From positions 3,596,001-3,660,000 of the forward strand of contig NZ_CP134499.1 in assembly GCF_031764535.1 (NCBI RefSeq): a stretch of DNA of 64,000 nucleotides, in the 5' to 3' direction. A program made the position numbers and the translations under genes. The notes below the pieces were generated by a model. The model worked only from the letters and a program-made list of their open reading frames with translations. It had not been told where the DNA came from and did not search any database. Source of the stretch: Pseudomonas sp. SG20056. Lineage in GTDB: Bacteria > Pseudomonadota > Gammaproteobacteria > Pseudomonadales > Pseudomonadaceae. Positions 1 through 8,477 of this stretch are shown one piece after another; positions within the stretch are counted from its first letter, which is position 1, and every line of letters starts with the position of its first letter.

Positions 1-32
1 CGCCCAGCTCCGAAAGGAAACTGGGCGTTTTT
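1..32. terminator. Hairpin terminator downstream of rpsI
   Basis: Arms CGCCCAG and CTGGGCG enclose a loop of about 13 nt and are followed by TTTTT on the plus strand. It lies just past the rpsI stop, so it could end rplM-rpsI transcription. On the minus strand the U-tract would lie outside the window. The T-run seen here suits plus-strand transcription, so its direction is unsure. Confidence 0.6.
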
Positions 33-50
33 GTGAACGCAGGTAGCGAA

Positions 51-443
51 TTAACGCTTGGAGTACTGCGGACGCTTACGCGCCTTACGCAGACCAACCT
101 TCTTACGCTCAACTTCACGGGCGTCGCGAGTCACGAAGCCAGCTTTACGCAGTGCAGGACGCAGAGCTTCGTCGTAGTCCATCAGGGCGCGAGTGATGCC
201 GTGGCGGATTGCGCCAGCCTGACCACTTACACCGCCACCGATTACGGTAACGAAGATATCGAACTTCTCGGTCATCTCAACCAGTTCCAGCGGCTGACGA
301 ACTACCATGCGGGCAGTTTCGCGACCGAAGAAACCATCAAGAGTGCGATTGTTGATGGAGATTTTGCCAGTGCCCGCACGCAGGAAAACGCGAGCGGTTG
401 CAGTCTTGCGACGGCCAGTGCCGTAATTTTGAGTCGCCGACAT
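51..443 (-). CDS. rpsI: 30S ribosomal protein S9
   Basis: A 130-residue protein of the small ribosomal subunit whose C-terminal tail reaches the P-site tRNA. It begins [20 protein letters not shown], the typical bacterial S9 start. It ends in the basic tail [11 protein letters not shown], which is the S9 signature. The length equals the family norm. It lies 14 nt downstream of rplM on the same strand, the standard L13-S9 operon, and shares the promoter upstream of rplM. Confidence 0.98.
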   Translation of the reverse strand: MSATQNYGTGRRKTATARVFLRAGTGKISINNRTLDGFFGRETARMVVRQPLELVEMTEKFDIFVTVIGGGVSGQAGAIRHGITRALMDYDEALRPALRKAGFVTRDAREVERKKVGLRKARKRPQYSKR

Positions 444-457
444 AATGAACTATTCCG

Positions 458-886
458 TTAAAACTTCAGTTCTTGGGGCTGCTGAGCAGTGTGGGGGTGA
501 GCAGCGCCCGCATACACTTTCAGCTTACGATACATGTCGCGACCCAGCGGGTTCTTCGGCAGCATGCCTTTAACCGCGGTCTCGATCACGCGCTCAGGGG
601 CTTTAGCGATCAGCTTTTCGAAGTTGATCGACTTGATGCCGCCCGGGAAACCTGAGTGGGAGTAGTACATCTTGTCAGTGGTCTTGGCACCGGTAACGCG
701 AATCTGCTCAGCGTTGATGATGACGATGTAGTCACCAGTATCAACGTGCGGAGTGTATTCAGGCTTGTGCTTGCCACGCAGACGGCTTGCAACTTCGGTA
801 GCCAGACGACCCAGGGTCTGACCTGCAGCGTCGACGACAAACCAGTCGCGCTTAACTGTTTCCGGTTTAGCAGTAAAAGTTTTCAT
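458..886 (-). CDS. rplM: 50S ribosomal protein L13
   Basis: A 142-residue early-assembly protein of the large subunit. It opens [20 protein letters not shown] and contains the L13 core [16 protein letters not shown] and the conserved [12 protein letters not shown] near residue 110. The length is exactly the family norm. It is first in the rplM-rpsI operon, and an ATG start is preceded by a short leader from a sigma70-like promoter. Confidence 0.98.
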   Translation of the reverse strand: MKTFTAKPETVKRDWFVVDAAGQTLGRLATEVASRLRGKHKPEYTPHVDTGDYIVIINAEQIRVTGAKTTDKMYYSHSGFPGGIKSINFEKLIAKAPERVIETAVKGMLPKNPLGRDMYRKLKVYAGAAHPHTAQQPQELKF

Positions 887-928
887 TCTTTATAGCCTCA
901 GGGGCCGCCCTGATAAATAAGACGGCGG

Positions 929-957
929 ATCTTACTGAATAGTGCGTACTTTGACAA
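929..957 (-). promoter_or_regulatory. Putative sigma70 promoter of rplM-rpsI
   Basis: Read on the minus strand, a -35 hexamer TTGTCA and a -10 hexamer TAAGAT are separated by 17 nt. The -10 lies about 43 nt upstream of the rplM ATG. This is the best hexamer pair in the gap. It has not been experimentally mapped. Confidence 0.5.
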
Positions 958-1135
958 GTCAAAGGCAGCCGAAAACAGGCGCTATCGGGGGCTCGGGTCA
1001 GCGCGTCCGTAATACGGCAAGATTCTTCGGCAGGCGGCGCATCACTTCCACTGCAGAAAGAGGTGCGCAATTATGCAGATTGCGCGGAGAATTTCAACAC
1101 GATTATGCCAACCCGTTTTTCTCAAGGAGCTAGCA

Positions 1136-2173
1136 ATGGATTACCGTCAACTCGGCCGCACTGATCTCAAGGTCAGCAGCCTGTGCCTGGGCACCATGAC
1201 CTGGGGTGAGCAGAATAGCGCCAGCGAAGGCATCGCCCAGATCGAACGCGCCAAGGCCTACGGGGTGAACTTCATCGATACCGCCGAGATGTACCCAGTA
1301 CCGCCACGCGCCGAAACCTACAGCAAGACCGAACAAATCATCGGTGACTACTTCAAGCAGCGCGGTGATCGTGCCGATTGGGTGCTGGCCAGCAAGATCG
1401 CCGGCCCTGGCAATGGCATCGGCTATATCCGCGACGGTCAGCTCAAACACAACCGTGCGCATATCGTTGCGGCACTGGATGCCAGCCTCAAGCGCCTGCA
1501 AACCGACTGGATTGACCTATACCAGCTGCACTGGCCGGAACGCCCAACCAATTATTTCGGCCAGCTAGGTTATCGCCACCAGGACAGCGATTTCACGCCA
1601 CTGGAAGAAACCCTGGAAGCCTTGGACGAGCAGGTCAAGGCCGGCAAGATCCGCCATATTGGCCTGTCCAATGAAACGCCTTGGGGCGCCATGAAATTCC
1701 TGCAACTGGCCGAGCAACGCGGCTGGCCGCGTGCAGTCTCGATCCAAAACCCCTACAACCTGCTCAACCGCAGCTTCGAGGTTGGCCTGGCGGAAGTGGC
1801 AATTCGCGAACAATGCGGCCTGCTCGCCTACTCGCCCCTGGCCTTCGGCATGCTCAGCGGTAAGTACGCAAACGGCGCACGCCCCGCCAATGCGCGCATC
1901 AGCCTGTTTAGCCGCTTTGCTCGCTACACCAACCCGGAGTCTGAAAGTGCTTGCGCACGTTACGTCGCCCTGGCGCGCGAGCATGGTCTTGATCCCGCGC
2001 AGATGGCCCTGGCCTTTGTCACCGCGCACCCCTTCGTCACCAGCAATATCATTGGCGCGACCAGCCTGGAGCAGCTGGACAGCAACCTGGCCAGCAGCGA
2101 ACTGACACTCTCCGCCGAGGTACTGGCTGGCATCGAGGCGATTCACAAAGCCCAGCCCAACCCTGCCCCCTAA
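1136..2173 (+). CDS. Aldo/keto reductase (Tas family)
   Basis: A 345-residue NADP(H)-dependent oxidoreductase with the TIM-barrel fold of the aldo/keto reductases, closest in pattern to E. coli Tas. The catalytic tetrad is visible: Asp48 and Tyr53 in FIDTAEMYP, Lys87 in LASKIAG, and His132 in YQLHWPERP. The cofactor region near the C-terminus contains SNIIGAT. The ATG at 1136 is chosen because an AAGGAG box lies 6 nt upstream. A longer in-frame extension to 1073 has no such site. The substrate is unknown. It is a single gene ended by the hairpin at 2191. Confidence 0.9.
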   Translation: MDYRQLGRTDLKVSSLCLGTMTWGEQNSASEGIAQIERAKAYGVNFIDTAEMYPVPPRAETYSKTEQIIGDYFKQRGDRADWVLASKIAGPGNGIGYIRDGQLKHNRAHIVAALDASLKRLQTDWIDLYQLHWPERPTNYFGQLGYRHQDSDFTPLEETLEALDEQVKAGKIRHIGLSNETPWGAMKFLQLAEQRGWPRAVSIQNPYNLLNRSFEVGLAEVAIREQCGLLAYSPLAFGMLSGKYANGARPANARISLFSRFARYTNPESESACARYVALAREHGLDPAQMALAFVTAHPFVTSNIIGATSLEQLDSNLASSELTLSAEVLAGIEAIHKAQPNPAP

Positions 2174-2190
2174 CCAATACCATCGACATA

Positions 2191-2218
2191 AAAAAGCCCG
2201 GCAATAGCCGGGCTTTTT
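2191..2218. terminator. Bidirectional intrinsic terminator
   Basis: Arms AAAAAGCCCGGC and GCCGGGCTTTTT form a perfect stem around AATA. The A-tract on one side and T-tract on the other let it serve both converging genes: the aldo/keto reductase (plus) and the acyl-CoA dehydrogenase (minus). Confidence 0.9.
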
Positions 2219-2231
2219 ACTCAGCGCTCGA

Positions 2232-3368
2232 TCACAGCGAGCGGGCGATGATCTCTTTCATGATCTCGTTGGTGCCAGCGTAGATGCGCTGCACCCGCGC
2301 ATCGGCCCAGGCACGCGCCACCGGGTATTCCCACATATAGCCGTAGCCACCATGCAGCTGCACACACTCATCCAGCACCTTGCACTGCAGGTCTGTACCC
2401 CAGTACTTGAGCATCGCAGCGGTCGGCACATCCAGCTTCTTATTGAGGTGCAATTCCAGGCAGCGATCAACAAACACCCGACCCACCTGAATCTCTGTGG
2501 CCATCTCGGCCAATTTGAAGCGGGTATTCTGAAAGTCACCAATTGCCTTGCCGAAGGCCTTGCGCTCGCGGGTGTATTCGAGCGTCCACTTGAGCGCCGC
2601 CTCGGCTGACGCCAGAGCACCAATACCAACGGTCAGACGTTCCTGCGGCAGCTCCTGCATCAGATAGGCGAAGCCCATACCGGCCTGACCCAGCAGGTTT
2701 TCCTTGGGCACGCGCACATCCTGGAAGAACAGCTCGGAGGTGTCCTGAGCCTTCATACCGACTTTCTCCAGACGCTTGCCCTTGGAGAAACCTGGGGTGT
2801 TGGCCTCGACCAGAAACAGGCTGGTGCCTTTAGCCCCGGCTTTCGGATCGGTCTTGGCCACCACGATCACCAGGTCGGCAAGAAAGCCGTTGGTGATGAA
2901 AGTCTTCGAACCGTTGATCACATACTCGTCACCATCCAGCACGGCGGTGGTTTTTACTCCCTGCAGGTCGGAACCGGCACCCGGTTCGGTCATGGCGATG
3001 GCAGTGACCATTTCACCGGACACCAGCTTGGGCAGGTAGTGCTGCTTCTGCGCTTCGCTGCCGTAATGCAGGATGTAAGGTGCAACGATATCCGAGTGCA
3101 GCGAGAAGCCGATGCCGGTCAGCCCCAGACGCCCAACCTCCTCGATCACCACAGTGCTATAGAGGAAGTCTGCCGACATACCGCCGTACTCTTCCGGGAT
3201 ATGCGAGCAGAGCATCCCCGCCTCTCCCGCTTTGTTCCACAGCGCACGATCGATGTGGCCATCCTTCTCCCACTGATGGTGAAAAGGCACGGCTTCCTGC
3301 TCAAGGAACTTGCGCACGCTGTCGCGAAACTGTTCGTGTTCGGAGCTGAAAATCGTTCTGGGAATCAT
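2232..3368 (-). CDS. Acyl-CoA dehydrogenase
   Basis: A 378-residue FAD enzyme that oxidises acyl-CoA to trans-2-enoyl-CoA in the cytoplasm. Family motifs are in order: AMTEPGAGSDLQG (FAD/substrate loop, about residue 130), NGSKTFITNG, and GGYGYMWEYPVARAWAD near the C-terminus, ending RIYAGTNEIMKEII. Glu within LPQERL, about residue 240, sits where long-chain and isovaleryl-CoA dehydrogenases carry their catalytic base. That favours those subfamilies over medium-chain ones. The ATG at 3368 is preceded by an AGGTG box. A TTG at 3419 could add 17 residues but overlaps an inverted repeat. It is transcribed alone, opposite the GlxA regulator. Confidence 0.93.
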   Translation of the reverse strand: MIPRTIFSSEHEQFRDSVRKFLEQEAVPFHHQWEKDGHIDRALWNKAGEAGMLCSHIPEEYGGMSADFLYSTVVIEEVGRLGLTGIGFSLHSDIVAPYILHYGSEAQKQHYLPKLVSGEMVTAIAMTEPGAGSDLQGVKTTAVLDGDEYVINGSKTFITNGFLADLVIVVAKTDPKAGAKGTSLFLVEANTPGFSKGKRLEKVGMKAQDTSELFFQDVRVPKENLLGQAGMGFAYLMQELPQERLTVGIGALASAEAALKWTLEYTRERKAFGKAIGDFQNTRFKLAEMATEIQVGRVFVDRCLELHLNKKLDVPTAAMLKYWGTDLQCKVLDECVQLHGGYGYMWEYPVARAWADARVQRIYAGTNEIMKEIIARSL

Positions 3369-3415
3369 GGCAACACCTGCTTGATGGGGCGGTTTTAAAG
3401 TGGTCTCGACTTTAG

Positions 3416-3431
3416 CCAAGCAAACGCTTGG
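3416..3431. promoter_or_regulatory. Candidate operator, inverted repeat
   Basis: CCAAGC and GCTTGG flank AAAC as a perfect 16-bp palindrome in the divergent gap between the acyl-CoA dehydrogenase and the GlxA-type regulator. The shape resembles a TetR-type fatty-acid operator, but no binding protein can be named from sequence. Confidence 0.35.
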
Positions 3432-3509
3432 TCACACTGGACACAAGCGCCAAAAAATAAGACGATCCAGCCAGCTCATGACCACTTAGCCTTAATAAGA
3501 ACAATATAT

Positions 3510-4514
3510 ATGCCGAATCCGTCACCAGCGCCGCTGCACCGCGTCAGCATTCTTGCAACCGAGGGTGTGTTTGCCTCGACCCTGATGCAGGCCAAAGACT
3601 TCTTTCACATGGCCAGCCTGCGCTACGGCAAACAGCAGGGCCGAGGCCTGACACCGACCTTTGAAATCCATCTAGTCAGCCCGGACGGCAAGCCCGTGCG
3701 CAGCTTCAGTGATGTGCTGATCCCGGTCGACGGCGCACTGGCAGATGCCGACGTGATCATCCTGCCAGCCTTCTGGGATGACTTCGACGCCCTGTGCCAG
3801 CGCCACCCGCAAGTGCTCAGCTGGCTGAAACAGCGTCATGCCGCCGGCAGCGCAATCTGCGGCGAAGCCACCGGGGTGTTCTGGATGGCCCAGGCCGGCC
3901 TACTCGACGGTAAGGAAGCGACCACCTATTGGCGCTTCTTCAACGAGTTTGCCGAGCGCTTCCCCAAGGTACTGCTAAACCAGGAAAAACACCTGTCGGA
4001 CGCTGACAACCTGTATTGCGCCGGCGGTGTGACCTCCGCCTGTGACCTGTATATCTACTTGATCGAACGCTTCTGCGGCGCCAGCGTGGCCCAGGGTGTG
4101 GCCCGCGACATTCTTTATGAAGTGCAACGCAACTACGCCCCCGGCCGCATCGGCTTTGGCGGGCAGAAGCTGCACCACGACATGACCATCCTGCAGATCC
4201 AGCAATGGCTGGAAGATCACTTCGCCGACAAGTTCCGCTTCGAAGATGTCGCCCGCGAGCACGGCATGAGCATCCGCAACTTTATGCGCCGCTTCCAGAC
4301 CGCTACCGGCGATAAACCGCTGCATTACCTGCAGCGCCTGCGCATCGAAACCGCCAAGGGCCTGCTCAGCGCCACCCGCAAGAGCATCAAGACCATCAGC
4401 TACGAAGTGGGTTACGACGATGCCAGCTTCTTCGCCCGCCTGTTTCGTCAGCACACGGAACTGTCACCCAACCAGTACCGCCGGCAATTCCAGCACAAGG
4501 ACAGCCATGCTTAA
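3510..4514 (+). CDS. GlxA-family transcriptional regulator (DJ-1/PfpI plus AraC HTH)
   Basis: A 334-residue regulator. Residues about 10-185 are a DJ-1/PfpI (class I amidotransferase-like) sensor domain, with the nucleophile-elbow motif AICGEATGVFWMA. Residues about 215-330 are an AraC double helix-turn-helix with EDVAREHGMSIRNFMRRF and SYEVGYDDASFFARLF. GlxA-type proteins in Pseudomonas control catabolism of amines and amino acids such as carnitine, glycine betaine and arginine. The ligand here is not known. It is divergent from the acyl-CoA dehydrogenase, so control of that gene is possible but unproven. Confidence 0.9.
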   Translation: MPNPSPAPLHRVSILATEGVFASTLMQAKDFFHMASLRYGKQQGRGLTPTFEIHLVSPDGKPVRSFSDVLIPVDGALADADVIILPAFWDDFDALCQRHPQVLSWLKQRHAAGSAICGEATGVFWMAQAGLLDGKEATTYWRFFNEFAERFPKVLLNQEKHLSDADNLYCAGGVTSACDLYIYLIERFCGASVAQGVARDILYEVQRNYAPGRIGFGGQKLHHDMTILQIQQWLEDHFADKFRFEDVAREHGMSIRNFMRRFQTATGDKPLHYLQRLRIETAKGLLSATRKSIKTISYEVGYDDASFFARLFRQHTELSPNQYRRQFQHKDSHA

Positions 4515-4548
4515 GGCTGGCCACGGCGGGCAGCGGACACACTGAAAA

Positions 4549-4584
4549 CCCGCGCAACTCATCCTTGGATGGGTGGGGCGCGGG
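4549..4584. other. Long imperfect hairpin
   Basis: An outer stem CCCGCGC/GCGCGGG and an inner stem CATCC/GGATG enclose TT. It lies between the GlxA-type regulator and the following secreted-protein gene. There is no T-run, so it may be an mRNA structure or a weak terminator. Confidence 0.35.
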
Positions 4585-4648
4585 AAGTAGCGCTCTATGA
4601 TCGGCGCATCCCTTGCGGGACTCCTACAACAACAATCAGGTCATCGCC

Positions 4649-5614
4649 ATGCGCCGCACACTTATTGCCTTACTTGCCGCCTGCAGCTTCAGCGCAGTCG
4701 CTGCCGACAACTGGAAACCCTTCCCCTACGACCAAAGCGCCTACGACTATTCAGGTGACAAGCTGCGCCAGGCCTGGCCGCAACTGACCCGTGGTTTCGG
4801 CGCCGACTACCCCTTTCCCGACGCCGACTGGGTGGTAACCATGGCCACCACTCATCCGCAGGCATTGGAGAAAACCGTACTGGCCAATACCGGCTTTACC
4901 GGCAAGCCGGAAGAAGCCGAGGTCTATGCCGCCAAACTGCAGGATGTCTGGCGCCTGATGTTCCGCGGTGACTTTGCTGAGGCGAAGAAGCAAGGCCTGG
5001 CTCTGGGGGTTGGCGGACAAATTCCAGCCATGTTCGCCCAGGTGATCTACGCCATGTTCCTGGTACCCGACCAAGCCGAGAAACATAAGTTGCTGGAAGA
5101 AGTGATCAGCTACACCGACCAGGCCGGCGAGCTGATCCAGGCCGACACCGTCGCGCAATTCGGCCGCGTCTACGCCAAGGCACGCCTGGGCGAAGAACTG
5201 TCGGTGCCGGTGGTGCTCAAGCGCGGCTACACCTCGCAGATCCCCGATGAACTCAAGGCGCTGCTGGCCAAACAGCCGAACCAACCCTTCGCCCTCGCCC
5301 TCTATGGTGGCTATGAAGCCGGAGTGATCCGCAAGGTCGGCAAGATGGTCGGCCGCATGACCTACGGGGTCAGCGCCGACAATATGGAGAAGTACTTCAG
5401 CCGCAGCTTCAAGGCCCAGGACAACCTGCCGATCGGCCACTACGAATACGCCAACGCTCTGACCTACGTGTACGGCGACGACGAACAGGCCAAAGCCCTA
5501 CAACACCTCAAGCGCGCAGTGGCGATCAAACCGATCAACGCCATGGAGGCCCTGGAAGTGGCCCACGCGCAGAGGATGCTCGCCCAACACGAGCAGAAGC
5601 TGGCGCAGAACTAA
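4649..5614 (+). CDS. Secreted hypothetical protein, TPR-like C-terminus
   Basis: 321 residues. The first 20 form a Sec signal peptide (MRRTLIALLAACSFSAVAAD, cleavage after AVA), so the product is probably periplasmic. The mature part is mostly helical. The last 60 residues (GHYEYANALTYVYGDDEQAK, then LKRAVAIKPINAMEALEVAHAQ) read like a tetratricopeptide pair, suggesting protein-protein contact. No catalytic motif is seen. The ATG at 4649 is chosen because it gives the clean signal peptide; an upstream in-frame start at 4613 would bury it. A strong terminator follows directly, so it is monocistronic. Confidence 0.75.
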   Translation: MRRTLIALLAACSFSAVAADNWKPFPYDQSAYDYSGDKLRQAWPQLTRGFGADYPFPDADWVVTMATTHPQALEKTVLANTGFTGKPEEAEVYAAKLQDVWRLMFRGDFAEAKKQGLALGVGGQIPAMFAQVIYAMFLVPDQAEKHKLLEEVISYTDQAGELIQADTVAQFGRVYAKARLGEELSVPVVLKRGYTSQIPDELKALLAKQPNQPFALALYGGYEAGVIRKVGKMVGRMTYGVSADNMEKYFSRSFKAQDNLPIGHYEYANALTYVYGDDEQAKALQHLKRAVAIKPINAMEALEVAHAQRMLAQHEQKLAQN

Positions 5615-5629
5615 GTCCCGCTGAAGCGC

Positions 5630-5657
5630 AAAAAGGCTGCCGGATGGCAGCCTTTTT
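5630..5657 (+). terminator. Intrinsic terminator
   Basis: Stem GGCTGCC/GGCAGCC with loop GGAT, preceded by AAAAA and followed by TTTTT. It ends the secreted TPR-like gene and may also act on the minus-strand gene that stops at 5679. Confidence 0.9.
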
Positions 5658-5678
5658 CATTCTTGCATTGGCAACTTG

Positions 5679-5852
5679 CTACTTGGCCCGCTCCAATGAC
5701 TCCAACTGTGCCCACAACGCCTGCGCTTCTTCCGTCAGCATGGAATAACTGCGGATATCACCATTGCGTTGCGCCTGCATCGCCTCTTCCAACTTGGCAC
5801 TGTATTGCTTGCGGAGTTTCTTGGCGGGATCGCTTTTAAACAAACCGAACAT
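5679..5852 (-). CDS. Small conserved protein (Lacal_2735/DUF6435 family)
   Basis: 57 residues. It begins MFGLFKSDPAKKLRKQYSAK, then LEEAMQAQRNGDIRSYSML, a pattern I recognise from the Lacal_2735 (DUF6435) family of small, highly charged helical proteins. The function is unknown. The ATG at 5852 is chosen over a longer in-frame start at 5873 because family members start MFGLF. It is downstream of, and same strand as, the exonuclease/NYN pair, with about 105 nt between. Confidence 0.75.
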   Translation of the reverse strand: MFGLFKSDPAKKLRKQYSAKLEEAMQAQRNGDIRSYSMLTEEAQALWAQLESLERAK

Positions 5853-5957
5853 ACTGCGTGCCTCTGTCGACAAAGAGCACCGAATAGGTGCCTGCCCAGC
5901 TTAATTCAGGCAGGCGCTTAGCTTGGATCGCAGATGTAACAAGCTGATAAAGCGCCT

Positions 5958-6584
5958 TCAGCCAAATGCGTGATCGCGGATTTTCTGCAACGCCAGCGAC
6001 ATCTTCGCCGCCGGCACCCGCTGCAGATTGCACAGCAGCTCATGGGATATCTCGGCAATGCCGTGGCGCTCGCGCAACAGCGCCGCCATAAAGCAGGTCA
6101 GATTGGCCGCCATCTCGGCATCGGCCAGCGCCCGGTGCGCCTTGCCGGTATCAGGCAGGCCGATCCACTGATTGAGATTGCCCAGCTTATGGCTCGGCGC
6201 CATGGGCAGCAGTCTGCGTGACAGCAGCAAGGAACAAGCAAATGGCTGCACACGCTGACGGCGAATCAGCGCAAGTTCGGCATCCCAGAACTTCTGATCA
6301 AAACTGGCGTTATGCGCCAGCAGCGGACGATCACCAACAAACTCTGCCACTTCCTGCATCACCTGCGCGGCAGGCGGAGCGGTGCGCAGCATGGCGTTGC
6401 TGATACCGGTGAGCTGTTCGATAAACGGCGGCACCCAGGCGCCGCTGTTCATCAGGCTCTGGTAGCGCGCGACGATCTGCCCACCCTCGACGATCACTAC
6501 ACCGATTTCGGTGGCACGCGCCTGCTGGGCCGGCGACATGCCAGTGGTTTCAAAGTCGAGTACCGCGATGGAGTCGGCAAGCAT
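5958..6584 (-). CDS. DnaQ-like 3'-5' exonuclease
   Basis: 208 residues with the DEDD exonuclease fold. The ExoI motif is AVLDFETTGMSP (Asp and Glu metal ligands). ExoII is LLAHNASFDQKFWDAEL. ExoIII is AHRALADAEMAANL, the DEDDh type. It resembles a stand-alone proofreading-epsilon-like domain and could trim DNA or RNA 3' ends. It starts with ATG only 3 nt after the NYN-gene stop; a TTG immediately before the ATG is an alternative. The tight spacing implies one transcript with the NYN nuclease. Confidence 0.88.
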   Translation of the reverse strand: MLADSIAVLDFETTGMSPAQQARATEIGVVIVEGGQIVARYQSLMNSGAWVPPFIEQLTGISNAMLRTAPPAAQVMQEVAEFVGDRPLLAHNASFDQKFWDAELALIRRQRVQPFACSLLLSRRLLPMAPSHKLGNLNQWIGLPDTGKAHRALADAEMAANLTCFMAALLRERHGIAEISHELLCNLQRVPAAKMSLALQKIRDHAFG

Positions 6585-6587
6585 CAA

Positions 6588-7067
6588 TCAGTTTCTCAGC
6601 AGCAGTGCGCCGTCGATCGGCACGTAGCGACTGGCGGCACGCACCAGTGATTGCGCGGTCAGCCCAGGCACGCCATAGGCCACGGCATCGACGCCATGGC
6701 TGCTGCGAATCTTGTCCAGCAGCAGATCGAAGTCGCCATCACCAGAGGCCAGCACCACTTCATCGACGCGCGGCGCGGCGTCCATGATATCGATGGTGAT
6801 GCCGACATCCCAATCACCCTTGGCCGAACCATCGCTGCGCTGGATAAAGGGTTTGAGCTTCACGGTAAAACCGAGGTTGCGCAGGATCTGCTGAAACTGC
6901 TGCTGCTTCTGGTCACCGCGATCAATGGCGTAAGCGTAGGCTTCAACAATCTGCCCATGCTGACTGATATCGGCCCACAGCGCGGCGTAGTTGAAGTGAC
7001 AACCATAGGCCTGGCGCACGGTGTAATAGAGGTTCTGTACATCGGCGAATACGGCGATCTTCTTCAC
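6588..7067 (-). CDS. NYN-domain ribonuclease-like protein (LabA/DUF88)
   Basis: 159 residues forming one PIN-like NYN domain. Acidic residues expected in the active site are present: Asp in AVFADVQNLYY, Asp in KGDWDVGITIDIMD, and Asp in LASGDGDFDLLLDK. The family includes LabA and bacterial DUF88 proteins thought to act on RNA. It starts with GTG at 7067, with a GAGGA box about 8 nt upstream and no in-frame ATG nearby. It is first in a two-gene unit with the DEDD exonuclease, which hints at joint nucleic-acid processing. Confidence 0.87.
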   Translation of the reverse strand: MKKIAVFADVQNLYYTVRQAYGCHFNYAALWADISQHGQIVEAYAYAIDRGDQKQQQFQQILRNLGFTVKLKPFIQRSDGSAKGDWDVGITIDIMDAAPRVDEVVLASGDGDFDLLLDKIRSSHGVDAVAYGVPGLTAQSLVRAASRYVPIDGALLLRN

Positions 7068-7157
7068 CGGTAATCCTCATCATGCGGCTGACGGGCAGAA
7101 AGCCCTCAGGTTAAAGTCAGCGCGCAGTATGCCAGCCAACAGCCATGGACGGTCGAA

Positions 7158-7751
7158 ATGCATCCAAGCCCCGCCAATACGCCAGAGACCCCAGCACTGC
7201 TGATTATCGATATGCAGCAAGGCATCCAGCGCGTCCATACACCGCGTAACAATCCTGGCGCCGAAGCTTGCATCGCTCAGCTGCTGGAGTACTGGCGCAG
7301 TGCGGACCTGCCGCTGGTGCATATCCGCCATATTTCCCGTCAGACCGACTCGGAGTTTGCCCCGGGGCAAAGTGGCGCCCTCTTTCAACCGGCATTGGCA
7401 CCACGGGCAACCGAGCAGGTGTTCGAAAAGAACGTCACCGACGCATTTACCCATAGCGGCCTTGAGCGCTGGCTACATGCTCGCGCGATCCGCCGCCTGG
7501 TCATAGTCGGGGTGGCCAGTGAGAACTCAGTCGAAGCCACCGCACGCAGCGCCAGCAATCTGGGCTTTATCACCCAAGTGGTGGTGGATGCCTGCTACAC
7601 CTTCGCCAAGAGCGACTATTACGGACAGCTACGCAGTGCCGATGAGGTGCACGCCATGGCCATGGCGAACTTGCGCGATGAGTATGCCGAGGTACTTACC
7701 AGCACCGATCTGTTTGCCGCGTTACTGGGTGCGACAAGCAGGATTAGCTAG
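7158..7751 (+). CDS. Isochorismatase-fold hydrolase, nucleophile Cys replaced
   Basis: 197 residues of the cysteine-hydrolase/isochorismatase family. Asp18 in LLIIDMQQG and Lys91 in VFEKNVTDAF fit the catalytic triad. The third residue, normally Cys in a GVxTxxCVxxTAR-type motif, reads Ser124 in GVASENSVEATAR. Either serine takes the role, or the enzyme is of the Cys-less isochorismatase type, or it is inactive. The substrate is unknown. An ATG start lies 80 nt past the divergent NYN gene. Confidence 0.85.
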   Translation: MHPSPANTPETPALLIIDMQQGIQRVHTPRNNPGAEACIAQLLEYWRSADLPLVHIRHISRQTDSEFAPGQSGALFQPALAPRATEQVFEKNVTDAFTHSGLERWLHARAIRRLVIVGVASENSVEATARSASNLGFITQVVVDACYTFAKSDYYGQLRSADEVHAMAMANLRDEYAEVLTSTDLFAALLGATSRIS

Positions 7752-7784
7752 AGTGCGAGCCTGAATTTGAGTACGACCAGCCCC

Positions 7785-8447
7785 ATGAATATGCTCTCCG
7801 CTTTGCGCGACTCCTGGTATTTCTTCAGCCACAACCTGGCGGCGATTGCCCGCCTGTGCCTGCCGTTGATCGTGCTCGAAGGCTTGTTGCTGCAACAGGT
7901 CACCAACCTGGTGGCCGCTGAATCCGCCACCCTCTGGCGCCTGCTCGCCGGTTTGCTGTTCTACCCGTTATATAGCGCAGCGCTGATTCTGTTTCTCGAT
8001 GCACGCAGCCAAGGCCTGCAGCCGCGCGCCCGCGATCTGCTGGCCGCCAGCCTACGGCTGTGGCCAAGTTTCGCTCTGCTGGCGGGCCTCAATACGTTGG
8101 TGATTCTGCTCGGCGCTTCGCTGTTCGTGCTGCCGGGAATCTGGCTGATGGTCAAACTGGCGTTTGCCGAGTACCTGCTGGTGTTGCGCGGTCTGAGCCC
8201 GATGAAGGCGCTGCACGAGAGCTTCCAACTGAGCAGCGGTTACTTCTGGCCCATGCTCGGTTGCATCCTGATTGTCATGCTGCCGCTGTGGCTGCTCGAC
8301 GGCTGGAGTCACTCCAACGAGGTCTTGGCCGACAACGCCCTGACCAGCCTACTGCTGGACTGCGCAAGTCGCTTTTTACAACTATTCTCAAGCGTAGTGC
8401 TGTTTCGTCTATTTATGCTGCGCAGCGCCCAGCCCGAAGTCGAGTGA
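7785..8447 (+). CDS. YciC-family inner-membrane protein
   Basis: 220 residues and almost entirely hydrophobic, with about five or six membrane segments (for example IARLCLPLIVLEGLLL, LLAGLNTLVILLGASLFVLP, MLGCILIVMLPLWLLD). The pattern MLSALRDSWYFFSHNLAAI at the N-terminus matches the YciC/UPF0259-like proteins of Pseudomonas. The function is not established. The ATG at 7785 is preferred to a TTG at 7767. It follows the isochorismatase-fold gene by about 30 nt and is probably co-transcribed with it and with the VOC gene. Confidence 0.75.
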   Translation: MNMLSALRDSWYFFSHNLAAIARLCLPLIVLEGLLLQQVTNLVAAESATLWRLLAGLLFYPLYSAALILFLDARSQGLQPRARDLLAASLRLWPSFALLAGLNTLVILLGASLFVLPGIWLMVKLAFAEYLLVLRGLSPMKALHESFQLSSGYFWPMLGCILIVMLPLWLLDGWSHSNEVLADNALTSLLLDCASRFLQLFSSVVLFRLFMLRSAQPEVE

Positions 8448-8477
8448 ACGCCAGCGACACCCAAGGAGGACAGAGCC

